DNA of 64,000 bases. Source: Forficula auricularia (lineage: Eukaryota > Arthropoda > Insecta > Dermaptera > Forficulidae). Shown here in pieces: positions 36,001-44,200 of this stretch (position 1 is its first letter; each line of letters opens with the position of its first letter). Position numbers and translations under genes: made by a program. The stretch is from the NCBI GenBank assembly GCA_024734495.1, contig JALMQS010000070.1, forward strand, positions 14,813,486 through 14,877,485, in the 5' to 3' direction. The notes beneath the pieces were generated by a model. It saw only the letters and a list, made by a program, of their open reading frames with translations, did not search any database and was not told the origin of the DNA.

Positions 36001-37858
36001 ATTGACACCATGTGAAATAACAGATAAACTATTTCTAATTAAAAGACTGATGAAGAAGGTTAAACCTTCTCTAAGAAATTAATTATATATCGTCGCCTTA
36101 GAGAGTAAACCTGCTAACCCACAACAAGTTAATTTTACAGGGCAGAGAAAAAACAAACAAAATTTAATATTGTTGTTATGGAAAAAATCATTTTTGACAT
36201 TTTTTTCTACAACTTACGATCGTAATTTTAAGTAGCAGTTTTACTTGGACGAAGCTGCATTTCTTTTTCTTTCGAACGGTATTAATATGTCATATAAGAT
36301 AAAAAATGGAGTTAGCAGGTTTACACTCTAATCCGACGATATATATATACCTATATATGAAAAAAAACAATCCAAAACACGCTTATTTAAAAACCAAACG
36401 TTTGGCTTTTAAATAAACGTGTTTTGGATTGTTTTTTATAAAAGATTTGTATTTTTTTCATTTATATAAACAATGAATAAAATTTTTTCTTTTCTATATA
36501 CCTATATATTTAGTATTACTTGTAAGGAAAGGGGTGATTGTTGTAAGTGAAACATAGTAAATAAAAGAATATATAAAAAAAAAGATGTACTATCTCAACC
36601 AGTTAGTCTAATGTAACTCCTGAAGATGGGTGAATAGCCCGAAATATATTAAGTTTTATTTTTAAACTGTTGTAATTTTATTCCTGTGAATCCCCACATC
36701 TATATATTGTTTTATATATATGTTTATTTAGATCAAGTAGAGGATAACCTCATTAATCATCTCGATATATATGTGTGTATGTTTATTTGCATCAAGCAGA
36801 GGACAACCTCTTTGTTTCTCTTTGTGAATCAACAACTCTGCTATTCTCGGCAAAACAAAAACTTTTCATTAATTTCCCCCTCTATCCCCAATAATTGTCT
36901 AAAGTTTTTTTACACTAGTTGTGAATCACAGTCTGTATGTCAGATGGGTTCGCCTCAGTAGACAAGTCATTGGCCTGGATTATTAATTAGCACTTGGGTT
37001 TAATTCCTGAGGGCGTGAATACAACCCTTCTGACATTTAATAAAAATTATAAATAACAGCTGGGATTTAGTAGAATACAATATTTTAAGACAATTTTAAC
37101 TTTTATAAAAGATATCTAAGTCCAAATTTCCAGTCCTTTTATTTTATATAATTTATCAAATATTAATTGAATGTAAAAATATCAAGATCAAATTGAAATC
37201 GATGAGATTTTGTTTCTCCCGCCTAAATTTTTTTTTATGGTTAACGAATTTATATGATTTAAAAATGAAAATTATTGAAACCAATATTATATTATATTTT
37301 AAAATAATGTTTGATTTTTGATATTAATGATGAATGAAAAAAGAATCGAAAACGCCAGGAGACAAAATTTTATGGGACAAATATGTCAATCCAAGAGAGA
37401 AATTAGAAATGATTAATTGTAAACAGAAACATTAAGATATAATTATATAAGCTGGTTTGAGATAATGGTATAATATGTATGATTTGTTTTTTGTAAGAAA
37501 TATTGGAAGAAATCGCAGTGGAAAATTTCTAGAGCGATTATTAATGGAGATGGAAATTTGACAGTTTGTTGGATATGGTGGGAACGAAACGGTGGATTGG
37601 AATTTGACAACGGGGATGAATTGAATTCCTTACAGCTTGTTCGAGGTGACTTCTCGCTAAATCAATGTTCTTTGTGTGTGTCAAGAGAATATTGCCGAGT
37701 TGCAAATGAGTCCTGGCTTCCACTCGGGGGGGCGGCTTGAAATTGAACACTGCCTGCAGACACTGGATGCAAAGTTTGATGTTAGGCGGACTCGAGGTCC
37801 GGAAATTTTCCGCTAAGCCCAATAATGAAAGGTACCAGGCATCTTGTGAAGATGCCAT
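16817..37858 (-). CDS. Mau2: MAU2 / Scc4 cohesin-loading subunit, ten exons
   Basis: Partner of Nipped-B/NIPBL in the complex that loads cohesin onto chromatin; a TPR-rich nuclear protein. Exons in transcript order: 37858-37634, 31312-31133, 28459-28337, 28253-28125, 25874-25766, 25691-25527, 25421-25174, 21322-21117, 18315-18113, 17010-16817. All have GT donors and AG acceptors, and phases join without a break into 1782 bases (593 residues plus stop), near the roughly 610 of vertebrate MAU2. Recognisable blocks are [14 protein letters not shown] (N-terminus), [72 protein letters not shown], the [20 protein letters not shown] block spanning exons 8-9, and [17 protein letters not shown]. The C-terminus ends NALL. 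The start is the ATG at 37858; the preceding in-frame codon is GTG. Introns are swollen by transposons (intron 1 is 6.3 kb, intron 7 is 3.9 kb). Confidence 0.95.
17200..17690 (-). pseudogene. CR1/Jockey-like LINE, reverse transcriptase C-terminal fragment
   Basis: Minus-strand translation in Mau2 intron 9 gives [15 protein letters not shown], then [13 protein letters not shown], and after frame breaks [11 protein letters not shown] and a truncated tail. These are the C-terminal landmarks of non-LTR reverse transcriptases of the CR1/L2/Jockey group. Several stops and shifts make it a relic. The stretch is clearly richer in G+C than the surrounding intron. Confidence 0.8.
18533..19290 (-). mobile_element. 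hAT element with degenerate transposase
   Basis: Terminal repeats begin CAGGGATGTTGCGGATGCG (left) and end TTCGCAACATCCCTG (right). Perfect 8-bp duplications ATTTATAT flank it (18525-18532 and 19291-19298), as for hAT. The minus strand (about 18945-18810) encodes part of the hAT C-terminal dimerisation domain: [13 protein letters not shown], then [19 protein letters not shown] and LFSSSGLI. The rest of the transposase is missing or shifted. It lies in Mau2 intron 8, in the sense direction. Confidence 0.9.
19538..19805. mobile_element. hAT-type MITE
   Basis: Inverted ends CAGGGCTCTTCAAAC and GTTTGAAGAGCCCTG. Flanks GACTAGAG and CACTTGAG match at 6 of 8 positions, a decayed 8-bp duplication. 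No coding sequence. Confidence 0.8.
19928..20526 (+). mobile_element. Internally deleted mariner element with transposase 3' half
   Basis: Inverted ends contain GTTTGTTCAAAAGAAAAGG and its complement, bordered by TA (19926-19927 and 20527-20528). The 5' leader joins directly to the C-terminal part of the transposase. 20134-20472 encodes, after a shifted start, [20 protein letters not shown] (the region with the last catalytic Asp in mariner DD34D enzymes) through [12 protein letters not shown] to the stop. An upstream frame encodes [11 protein letters not shown], so a frameshift separates the second Asp from the third. The N-terminal DNA-binding part is deleted, so it cannot transpose itself. 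It is in Mau2 intron 8, antisense. Confidence 0.9.
20604..21065. repeat. Fold-back element with hammerhead-like motif
   Basis: Arms carry TTTTAATGAATTGG, GGGGCCAGTTAT and AGTTATCTCTTATTTAATAC with their complements on the right. The element ends 52 bp from the 3' end of Mau2 exon 8. The motif at 20707-20738 lies in its left arm. Confidence 0.8.
20707..20738 (-). ncRNA. Hammerhead-like motif H
   Basis: On the minus strand: CTGATGA, one free A, then GAGC...GCTC with inner GC pairing, then GAAACG. The base after ACGT is G, which is not allowed at a hammerhead cleavage site, and stem I is poor. It is probably a decayed copy. It is in sense with Mau2 intron 8. Confidence 0.5.
21479..21530 (-). 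ncRNA. Hammerhead-like ribozyme motif B, complete
   Basis: Read on the minus strand: stem I 5' strand AAATGGGCCA, core CTGAGGA, one free A, stem II GTCGA/TCGAC with loop AATAAA, GAA, then ACGT, cleavage base C, and stem I 3' strand TGGCCCATTT. Stem I is 10 of 10 paired and stem II 5 of 5. All invariant core bases are present. Stem III is replaced by self-complementary ACGT, so two molecules would have to pair. Predicted cleavage is between 21489 and 21488. It lies in the sense direction of Mau2 intron 7. Confidence 0.8.
21727..22218. repeat. Fold-back family FB1, copy 2
   Basis: Closely matches 1781-2452: GGTCCAGACTTAAG arms, AACCAGCAGTAGTCTC, the ATATATCGCGAGA segment, and the trailing block ending GGAAACTTATGAT. 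The loop differs and is much shorter than in copy 1. Confidence 0.85.
22293..22709. other. Intron sequence, nothing recognised
   Basis: Mau2 intron 7. Frames here that read through the neighbouring element's inverted repeat are not supported as genes. Confidence 0.45.
22710..23622 (+). mobile_element. Tc1/mariner element with its 3' end inverted onto its 5' end
   Basis: Terminal repeats start GGGTGTTTTTTTTAGAGG and extend about 220 bp inward. The left arm (22718-22942) is an inverted copy of the last part of the transposase gene plus 3' UTR (23398-23610), so the true 5' end has been replaced by a reversed 3' end. TA-rich flanks are present on both sides. Confidence 0.85.
22943..23514 (+). 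pseudogene. Tc1/mariner transposase, C-terminal part
   Basis: An open frame reads [32 protein letters not shown] (the second catalytic Asp is in QQDGA) and stops early at 23242-23244. After that stop and a frame change it continues with [39 protein letters not shown] and a stop at 23512-23514. The pattern is one of the abundant insect Tc1/mariner transposases. No start codon or N-terminal helix-turn-helix remains. Non-functional. Confidence 0.85.
24024..24973. mobile_element. Non-autonomous hAT element
   Basis: Left end CAGGGGTCGGCAACCTGCGG, right end GGTTGCCGACCCTTG, and perfect 8-bp duplications CTCTAAGG (24016-24023 and 24974-24981). The interior has no transposase that I can recognise. 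It inserted into the end of a MITE of the 36086-36352 type (TTTACACTCTAA ... CGACGATATAT is rejoined across it). Confidence 0.9.
26245..26745. repeat. Single arm of the 39340-40275 fold-back element
   Basis: Matches the right arm of that element: AGCACCG..TTTTAGGTTATG near 26310, CATCAAGATGTTGAAAGTCC and TTGCATTTGTGAAAGAAC at the end. It is a solo half in Mau2 intron 4. Confidence 0.75.
26746..27780. other. Intron sequence, nothing recognised
   Basis: Mau2 intron 4, AT-rich. Short inverted pieces near 27200-27300 share GCCCTTGCTTGATTA with its complement, suggesting another small fold-back repeat of about 120 bp. Confidence 0.4.
27781..27843. mobile_element. Possible orphan hAT terminus
   Basis: GC-rich block ending GGTTGGACAGCCCTG, the mirror of a common hAT start (CAGGGCTGTCC). 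No matching opposite end was found. A similar solitary end, TTGGACACCCGTG, lies at 29651-29663. Confidence 0.35.
28480..29815. other. Intron sequence, nothing recognised
   Basis: Mau2 intron 2. AT-rich, with GGAAAACCGGAAGTG near 28810 and ATATTTCAAC-type AT blocks. No gene or complete element identified. Confidence 0.4.
29892..30084. repeat. Palindromic insert within the P-like element
   Basis: Arms GGTTGTATGTCGCAA / TTGCGACATTAACC, GTAAATGC and CCATTTACCATCTACC with complements. The whole 190 bp forms one hairpin with loop near 29985. Splits the P-like element, so it inserted later. Confidence 0.75.
30205..30305 (+). pseudogene. THAP-domain first exon of a P-like transposase
   Basis: The frame from ATG at 30205 reads [16 protein letters not shown], then [11 protein letters not shown], and stops being open at the donor GTAAGT (30306-30311). 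Cys-x4-Cys followed by the FFKRP element matches the first half of a THAP zinc finger; the second Cys-x2-His pair would lie in a later exon that is missing here. P-element and THAP9 transposases start with such a domain. Confidence 0.75.
30507..31132. repeat. Diverged pieces of ribozyme-bearing repeats
   Basis: 30645-30760 holds a degenerate family-K segment (GTAGTTTCGAAG, then GTCATTATCAGTCTTTTT). 30840-30930 repeats the TTTCTCCTGAAAC arm seen at 11875. Neither carries an intact ribozyme core. Confidence 0.5.
31550..31730. repeat. Fold-back repeat around GGGTTCACTTCCC
   Basis: ATTACATGTTAGAAGG, GGGAAGTGAACCC and their complements near 31680-31728 form two arms of about 60 bp. Related fragments lie at 33420-33500, 35240-35380 and 36940-37080. 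It is in Mau2 intron 1. Confidence 0.65.
31731..32664. other. Intron sequence, nothing recognised
   Basis: Mau2 intron 1. It includes a fragment of family-K-like sequence around 32225-32280 (TAGTAGCAGAGTTAAG). Otherwise no gene or element. Confidence 0.45.
32665..33150. repeat. Reference copy of the abundant fold-back family K
   Basis: Two arms about 200 bp long. From the outside in each has GAGGTTGTCCTCTGCTTGAT, a TA microsatellite, TTTGTTTGAGACTATAGTTT, the hammerhead-like motif and ATTTTTCATG..GATACTGAT. The right end is CTCTCGGCAAAATAAAAAC. Fragments recur at 15215, 34360-34790, 35860-36070, 36760-36870, 41430-41565, 44900-44980 and 49650-49785. Confidence 0.85.
32984..33018 (+). ncRNA. 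Hammerhead-like motif K, 8-base palindromic stem III
   Basis: CTGATGA (32984-32990), free T, stem II GAGGG/CCTTC with one G-T wobble around loop CCAAG, GAA, the self-complementary ACTATAGT (33010-33017) and cleavage base C at 33018. The outer stem I is short (GA/TC, then a gap). The mirrored arm copy (32773-32799, minus) has TTGATGA and a mismatched stem. It is antisense to Mau2. Confidence 0.6.
34340..34800. repeat. Tandem array of family-K fragments
   Basis: Four repeats of a segment with TTTTGTTTTGCTGAGAGTTG, AAAGGGAAAGCAATGAGG, TTGATGCAAATAAACATA and TATGTGGCTAGCTTG, about 120 bp apart (near 34360, 34485, 34610-34710 and a further part). Such a head-to-tail array suggests local tandem amplification. 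The following 34838-34865 motif (CTGATGA, AAGG/CCTT) lacks GAAAC. Confidence 0.75.
34975..35115. repeat. Palindromic repeat around AAACGTGTTTTGGATT
   Basis: Inverted arms AATCCAAAACACGTTTATTT and its complement enclose AGCCAAATGTTTAGGG. A tighter copy at 36360-36450 is almost a perfect palindrome (AAACGTTTGG centre). Confidence 0.7.
35160..35720. repeat. Local duplication, left copy
   Basis: Nearly identical to 36860-37430 in the same orientation, about 1.7 kb apart. Shared markers are CAGATGGGTTCGCCTCAGTAG, ATTAGCACTTGGGTTTAATT and AACGCCAGGAGACAAAATTT. The two differ by few substitutions and small indels, so the duplication is recent. Both are in Mau2 intron 1. Confidence 0.85.
36047..36069 (+). 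ncRNA. Degenerate hammerhead-like motif L
   Basis: CTGATGA, free A, and a perfect stem II GAAGG/CCTTC with loop TTAAA are present, but TCTAAG replaces GAAAC, so catalysis is not expected. Useful as an independent stem II that still pairs. Confidence 0.45.
36086..36352. mobile_element. MITE with AGTAAACCTGCTAAC ends
   Basis: ATATATCGTCG, GAGAGTAAACCTGCTAAC (left) and GTTAGCAGGTTTACACTC, CGACGATATATATA (right) form inverted ends of about 35 bp. The interior is non-coding. A relative borders the hAT element at 24024. Confidence 0.7.
36613..36656 (+). ncRNA. Hammerhead-like motif F, ATATAT stem III
   Basis: CTGAAGA (36620-36626), free T, stem II GGG/CCC with loop TGAATAG, GAA, palindrome ATATAT (36644-36649), cleavage base T at 36650, stem I AACT/AGTT with the closing pair mismatched. 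It is a close relative of motif G at 38411. Confidence 0.6.
36860..37430. repeat. Local duplication, right copy
   Basis: Partner of 35160-35720. It ends about 200 bp downstream of Mau2 exon 1 in transcript order. Same markers and order throughout. Confidence 0.85.
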
Positions 37859-38314
37859 CACCTAAATTGTTTTGGTTTCCAGACAAGCATCTGCATTACA
37901 GCTCCGCCATCAATGTTCTGGACGGGGATACCAACATGCCGGAAATTAAATTCCGACAGCCAGCTACATTAGGGAAAACTTGCGGAAAGATATTTATTCG
38001 ACATTTGAATCCTGCCAATAATCAAATTTCGATTTAATTATAATGTTAAAGTAATTAATGACGCTTTATAAATGGAGGGAAATATTTGGTTGCGTATTTG
38101 GTCAAAGATTTAACATATATAGACATGTCATTATCGCCATCTTTTTTAAGCTAGTTGTTCCGCCAAATGGGTTTTCTTGGGATTTTTTTTGAAATTTAGA
38201 CAGATTATTATTTAAATAATTCTGCATCGATTGGTGGCAAAACGAAATTTATAAACAATATAGTTCCGGAGATATTAAATTTCAAAAATAGTTTTTCAGA
38301 CTCTTCTACATTGA

Positions 38315-38516
38315 TTAATAAAGTAAAGGGTGTGTAGTTTCACAGTGAATGAAATAAAACTCAAAGAGGTTTATACAAACTCAACATATTTTAGTTTAGT
38401 TTTAACTTGTAAACTCCTGATGATGGACTAATAATCCGAAATATATTGAGTTTGTATAAACCTCTTTGAGTTTTATTTCATTCACTGTGAAACTACACAC
38501 CCTTTACTTTATTAAT
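38315..38516. repeat. Fold-back element with hammerhead-like motif at its tip
   Basis: Arms CCCTTTACTTTATTAA / TTAATAAAGTAAAGGG and GTTTATACAAACTC / GAGTTTGTATAAAC pair for about 90 bp. The motif at 38411-38453 lies at the turn. Confidence 0.85.
38411..38453 (+). ncRNA. Hammerhead-like ribozyme motif G, complete
   Basis: Stem I 5' strand AAACTC, core CTGATGA (38417-38423), free T, stem II GGA/TCC with 7-base loop, GAA, 6-base palindrome ATATAT (38441-38446), cleavage base T (38447), and stem I 3' strand GAGTTT. All core positions match the hammerhead consensus. Stem II is only 3 bp. Confidence 0.7.
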
Positions 38517-38870
38517 TAATATCATGTTTCACCTAAAACCTACACCACTTTCCCTAAGTACAATCTTATACATTGCACTATAGTGAATATCGGAAAATTT
38601 ACATACATATTTAATTATAATTAAGAAACCCTTCTTATCATTTTTATAAAAAACTAAACCAACATTAAACAATAAGTAATACATATTTTAAGACAATTTT
38701 GATTCATAGTTACAACACAGTTTCTGAGATAATAATGAATAAATAATGAAAAATGTATAAAAAAATTCACACTAAAAACAATTTGACAACAGCGCATTTA
38801 TTTAATAAAGCGAGCATGCGCTAGATTTTTTCAAAATTATAATTTTCATATGGTGTAACGTAGGAGTTGA

Positions 38871-39069
38871 CTTTTTACATCTTAGGCCTCAGTTTTTATA
38901 CTAAGGATCAAGGCAGGAACTTTTTGTGGCCCGAGCGGCGTGTGCCGCGGATGCTCTTATTGCTGTGCTCTGGTGTCATATTGGTCCTTGTTATGGGGTA
39001 AAAATAAAATTTTAATACTATAGAGTTGGCCAAATGCTTTGTTATGAGCAAACCCAGGGAGGGGAAAAA
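38871..39069 (+). mobile_element. Unrecognised retroposed insert, 14-bp target duplication
   Basis: Perfect AACGTAGGAGTTGA duplications (38857-38870 and 39070-39083) and an A-run at the 3' end, so a LINE-mobilised insertion. The body is locally GC-rich (GGCCCGAGCGGCGTGTGCCG) and has no B box or open frame that I can identify. It may be a SINE or a retrocopy of a small RNA. Confidence 0.65.
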
Positions 39070-39339
39070 AACGTAGGAGTTGATTACATTTGTTAAAAAA
39101 TTACAAAACGATTTTTATAGATATAAATCGAGCTTTAAAATGTATTTTATCTGTCATTTTAATATAAAAATTTCAATCTTTTACAATGGTGCCAGATTTG
39201 TCAAACGAGCACGGGATTGGCTAGAATCGGTATATAAACAGCAAAAAGTTTTGGGCTTATGAATTATGAATCCTTATTGTCTGTTCTATATACTCTAGCA
39301 TTAACTTTTTTCTAGTATTGTCGCGAAACAACTACTTAA

Positions 39340-40275
39340 GGTAGTTCTTTCACAAATGCAAAAATTCAAGAAGTCTTCGAAACTTGGAACATATAAGTCA
39401 TTAAAAGCATAATAAACACACTGTTAAAATTTGAAGACGATTTACCACACCAAACATGAAATAATTACAATTAAAAATGAAATTTTTTACATATGGTAGA
39501 TTGGCGAAGGGTGGGAAAATGATCATTATTTTATTTTTTTCATTGAAGGACTTTCACCATCTTGATGAAAAACTAATATTTGTTAGAATAATATATATTT
39601 GGAGTAACTTAAAAAAAATTGAAATTATTTACCACGTAGTTTTGATAAAAAATATAAAACAAAGCATATTTGGGCGATTATTTTTAGTGGAGGGGATAAA
39701 ATATCAATGGCTTGGAAACGATCCATTCAAAAGAGAATATAGTAGTGTAAAAAGTACAGTGACGTTAAAAAACATAACCTAAAATTTTAGCACCGTTCAT
39801 ATTTATAGAGTGGTTACATAAGAACGGTGATAAAATTTTAGGCTATGTTTTTTTAACGTGACTGTACTTCTCACACTACTATCCTCTATATGAATGGATC
39901 GTTTCAAAGAGACTGTTGTTATATCCCCTCCACTAAAAATAATCGCCCAAATGTTTATTATTTTATATTTTTTATCAAAACTACGTGGTAAATAATTGCA
40001 ATTTTTTTTTAAGGTACTCTGAATATATTATTCTAACAAATATTAGTTTTTCATCAAGATGGTGAAAGTCCTTCAATGAAAAAAATAAAATAATGATCAT
40101 TTTCCCATCCTTTCCCAATCTACCATATATGTAAAAATTTCATTTTTAATTGCAATTATTTCATGTTTGATGTGGTAAATCGCCTTTAAATGTTAACAGT
40201 GTGTTTATTATGCTTTTAATGACTTATATTCAAGTTCGAAGACTTCTTGAATTTTTGCATTTGTGAAAGAACCTA
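39340..40275. repeat. Large fold-back element, arms about 450 bp
   Basis: Arms 39345-39800 and 39825-40270 are inverted copies. The ends are GGTAGTTCTTTCACAAATGC and GCATTTGTGAAAGAACCTAC. The frame 39477-39782 lies wholly in one arm and is not supported. A single arm recurs at 26245-26745. Confidence 0.85.
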
Positions 40276-40292
40276 CTAATTTACTAATTATA

Positions 40293-40768
40293 CTAATTTA
40301 TAGATACTATATCAAGACATGTGCTCTGATGAGCTTCGGGGTGGGGGTCCACGTCTATATCAGCTTCTTTCACCTTTGGTACATCATTTTCTGTTAAATT
40401 AGAATCTGTTAGAGAAATTTCTAATTCAGCTGCATGTTTTTGAAGTACTTCTTTTTCCATATTTTGAATTTTTCCCAGAAACCCAAATAATCCATTATGA
40501 TTTTTTAATTGTTCAAAACGATTCAAATTCAATCCATTTGACATGAACTTTTACGGGTATCAGTTTCCTATATTATAAAGTATATATTATATAATAATAA
40601 ACACATTAATAAATTTCATCCAGCAATGCGAACTTAAAATAAATATATTTTTAATTATTTGAATAATTCATAATTATCGTCAAAAGCAATTTGCTTTAAA
40701 TTTCCAAAAAAATAATTTGTTCATTTTGATTGGGCCCAATCGCTCCAATCGCCCTTTATCCGGCCCTG
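40293..40768 (-). pseudogene. hAT transposase remnant (zf-MYM/DUF4371-like type)
   Basis: The minus frame 40544-40293 reads RFEQLKNHNGLFGFLGKI, then MEKEVLQKHAAELEISL. This resembles the segment before the C-terminal dimerisation domain in zf-MYM/DUF4371-type hAT transposases. A hAT-like terminus, CAGGGCCGGATAAAGGG, lies at 40768 reading in the same direction. No dimerisation domain follows in frame. 84 codons is far below the family length. It could instead be a small host exon, but nothing supports that. Confidence 0.5.
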
Positions 40769-41245
40769 GGTCGAGGGGCCGAGCCCCTGCCTAGTAAGAG
40801 GGCCGCTGAAGGCGGGCCTTGTAGCTAGTAGAATTCTAAACAGTTCAAGTCGAGGAGGATATACCGTACCGTTTAATTAAAAAAAAATCAATCAACCCGA
40901 AATAATTTTCAATTTTTTGAGATGAGTAATTAGAAAAATTTTAAACAATTTGTTTATTTCCCCCAAGAATTTTTTAATTCCCCCATAAGAATTTTGAAAT
41001 TATCTGTGTGTGTGTATTTTAGTTGTCAATCTTTCCAGAGCGCTGTTCGAAGAACGAATTTGATGGAAAAGTTGACTGTCTTAATTTATCTAAACTTTGG
41101 ATAATATGATTTGATATTTTTTAGACAAATATCCAATACGTCATCCAAAAAGGAATATTTAAAAAAAAAGAATAAAGGTAAATTTAATTTCCAAATAAAT
41201 GAAACCAAAGTTTTCTATTTGATTGATTGTTTGTTTTTCTAGGCT

Positions 41246-44200
41246 ATGGCTACTTCGACACCCTCTCCAGATGTGCCAATGAACGCCGAAAATTTCGAAC
41301 CCTTGGACCCTTCTTTACAAAATATCATTGATCAGAATTCTCTGCGATGGATTTTCGTGGGCGGAAAAGGAGGAGTCGGAAAAACCACTTGCAGGTTTAC
41401 ATTTAATCCAAAATAACCATCATAAAGAATAACAAAGAGGTTGTCCTCTGCTTTTGATGCAAATAAATATGTCTATGTTTATTTGCATCAAGCTGAGGAC
41501 AACCTCTTTGTTTCTCTGTATGATTCAACAACTCTGCTACTCTCGGCAAAACAAAATCTCTTCTACCAAAATAACCTCTTAATCACATAATCACATACCT
41601 CAATGACAAGAATGATTTCGTAGAATTTATTTCAACCAAAACATTCTGTAAAAAACAGGCCAAGTTCGAAAAAGTAGTGAAATCTTGTGAGTAGCCAAGT
41701 TAAATTCGCCAAGAATAAATAAGTTGAGAAAATAGTAGATCTCTCAACTTGATTATTCTTAATTATTCTTGGCGAATTTAACTGGCTACTCACTAGATTT
41801 CACTACTTTTTCGAACTTGGCCTGTTTTTTTACAGAATGTTTTGGTTGGGATTTCTCTTCTTTTTGTAAGCTATGAGGAAGCCCCTTCGTCCAAAGGGCT
41901 AGAATTTTCATTTTTGCCCCCCCCCCCCATTTTGGGTGGTTAGTTTTTGCATTTCTACCCTTCAGTGGGCCCACAGAATATGTATACAAAATTTGGTTGA
42001 GTTTGGTCCAACGGGCTAGAATTTTCATTTTTGAGCCCCCCCATTTTGGGTGGTTAGTTTTTGTTTTTCTAGCCTTCTGGGGGCCCACAGAATATGTATT
42101 TGACTTTTCTGTTTACATTCTTCAAGATCTCACTATGATTACTCTTAAAGTTCAATTTCGAGTCAACCACTACGCCGAGGTATTTAAATGAATCCACATA
42201 TTCCAAATTTACACCATTCAGATAGATTGGACTTAACCCTTTAGTTAGTTGCTTCTAGAACCTCCGGAACATGGTTAAAACTCACAACATATATTCGTTT
42301 TATCTTTATGAAATCTACCTAGTTTTTAATTTACTCTTAATCAGACCATGGTTTGAAAGATTATAAACCTACCGAAGATTTACTATTCTAATTATCAGGC
42401 TCAAATACGGACATTCAATCAATATCTGTTCCAGATTGAACTTAGAGAACACCCGTTTTGCGAATACGTTGGAATTTCGGTGCATGCAACTCTTCTAGGG
42501 AAAATAGCTTCAAACATTTTTTATATGAAAATTTTATCATTTTAATAATTATCGTATCCGTAAATTCCTCTACTCTTACTAGTATTGATAAAGGATGAAA
42601 CTTTTCCATATAACCTAATCGATTCTCTTTTTTTATTAATTTTTTCAGCTGCAGTCTTGCTGTTCAACTATCGAAAGTTCGTGAAAGTGTTTTAATTATC
42701 TCAACGGATCCAGCTCATAATATTTCTGATGCTTTTAATCAAAAATTTTCAAAAGTTCCAACTAAAGTGCAAGGATTTGAAAATCTTTTTGCAATGGTAT
42801 TTGATTCAACTAATATTCATGTATTATTTATAAAGAAATCATTAGGTCTTCAACTAAATCCACGCATAGATAGATAATCTCGAGGGGTGAACCGCGACCT
42901 AAAATCGTGTACACCTACTTCCACTTCCACTTTCAATTCCAAGTGGAAGACAATAGATGACAATAGATTTTCTAATGAATTCCAAAGTAATTCCAAATAA
43001 TTCCAAAGATGGTGTACACCTAATTCCAATCGCGGTTCACCCCTCGGCTAATCTTGATTACATGTCCTCTGCCCTCAAATCCAATTGCTACCATGTGAGA
43101 TGGACCCATCTAAGATATGTATCACTCTAAATATTTCACTCAAAAATTTCATCTTCATTTGTAAAATTTCGCAATCTAATGATTCTGAATTTTAACATAT
43201 AGCCATGCCAGGATTTAGTAAAAGACAATCTCTCGTGATTTCTTTAGAAACTTAAGGTAGTTGTTTCACCATATGGGTTTTCTTAGGATTTTTTTGAAAT
43301 TTAGACAGATTATTATTTAAATACTTCTGCATCGATTGGTGGCAAAACAAAATTTATGAACAATATAGTTCCGGAGATATTAAATTCCAAAGATAAGAGT
43401 TTTTCAGACTCTTATACATTGCTCTCTATACGGGATATCGGAAAGTTTACATACATATTTAATTATAATTAAGAAACTCTTCTTACCATTGTTATAAAAA
43501 ACTAAACCAACATTAAACCATAACTAATACATTTTTAAGAAAATTTTAATTCATAGTTACAACACAGTTTCTGAGATAATAATGAATAAATAATGAAAAA
43601 TTTACACCAAAAACAAGCTGACAACAACGCATGTATTTAACCTAAAAAGTGGGTTAACTTTAGTAATTTTTTTGACGTTTTTTCGCTTCAGCCATTGTCG
43701 CAACAGTTTTCAATCGCTTATTAAGAACTTTTTGTTTTATAAATCTCCCTTTATAATGTACTTTATCTGAAATTTCTATGATAAAATATATACAAGCTCG
43801 GACAGTGTTGCCAGATTTGTCAAACGACTACGGGATTGGCTAGTAGTCGTACATAAAGAGCATAAACTTTTGGGCTTATGAATTATGAATCCTTATTGTC
43901 TGTTCCATATACTCTAGCATTAACTTTTTGCTAGTATTATCTCGAAACAACTACCTGTTTTTTCTGCAATTTGAACTTTTTTATTATTAATATTAATTTT
44001 ATTTGTTAATATTATAAGCTATTTATTTCATTTGTTCTTGTTCTCTAGGAAATCGATCCCAATGTTGGCTTTCAAGAATTGCCTGAGGAATATTTTGAAG
44101 GCGAAAATGAAGCCATGAGGTTAAGCAAAGGTGTAATGCAAGAAATTGTGAGCGCTTTTCCAGGGATCGATGAGGCTATGAGCTATGCCGAAGTTATGAA

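Larger units (their letters stand above)
38150..39330. mobile_element. AAGGTAGTTGTTTC element, copy 1, with two nested inserts
   Basis: Matches 43255-43955 and 48953-49640. The left end reads CTAGTTGTTCCGCCAAATGG and the right end TGTCGCGAAACAACTACTT. It is interrupted by the fold-back element at 38315-38516 and by a retroposed insert at 38871-39069. It lies between Mau2 and Get3. Confidence 0.75.

Noticed and set aside
39477..39782. 101-codon plus frame
   Set aside because: It lies in one arm of a fold-back element, and the inverted copy and the solo arm at 26245 do not preserve the frame.
41786..42088. 100-codon minus frame with repeated NHPKWGG
   Set aside because: Caused by the poly-C repeat units; the same peptide-like pattern appears at every copy of the repeat.
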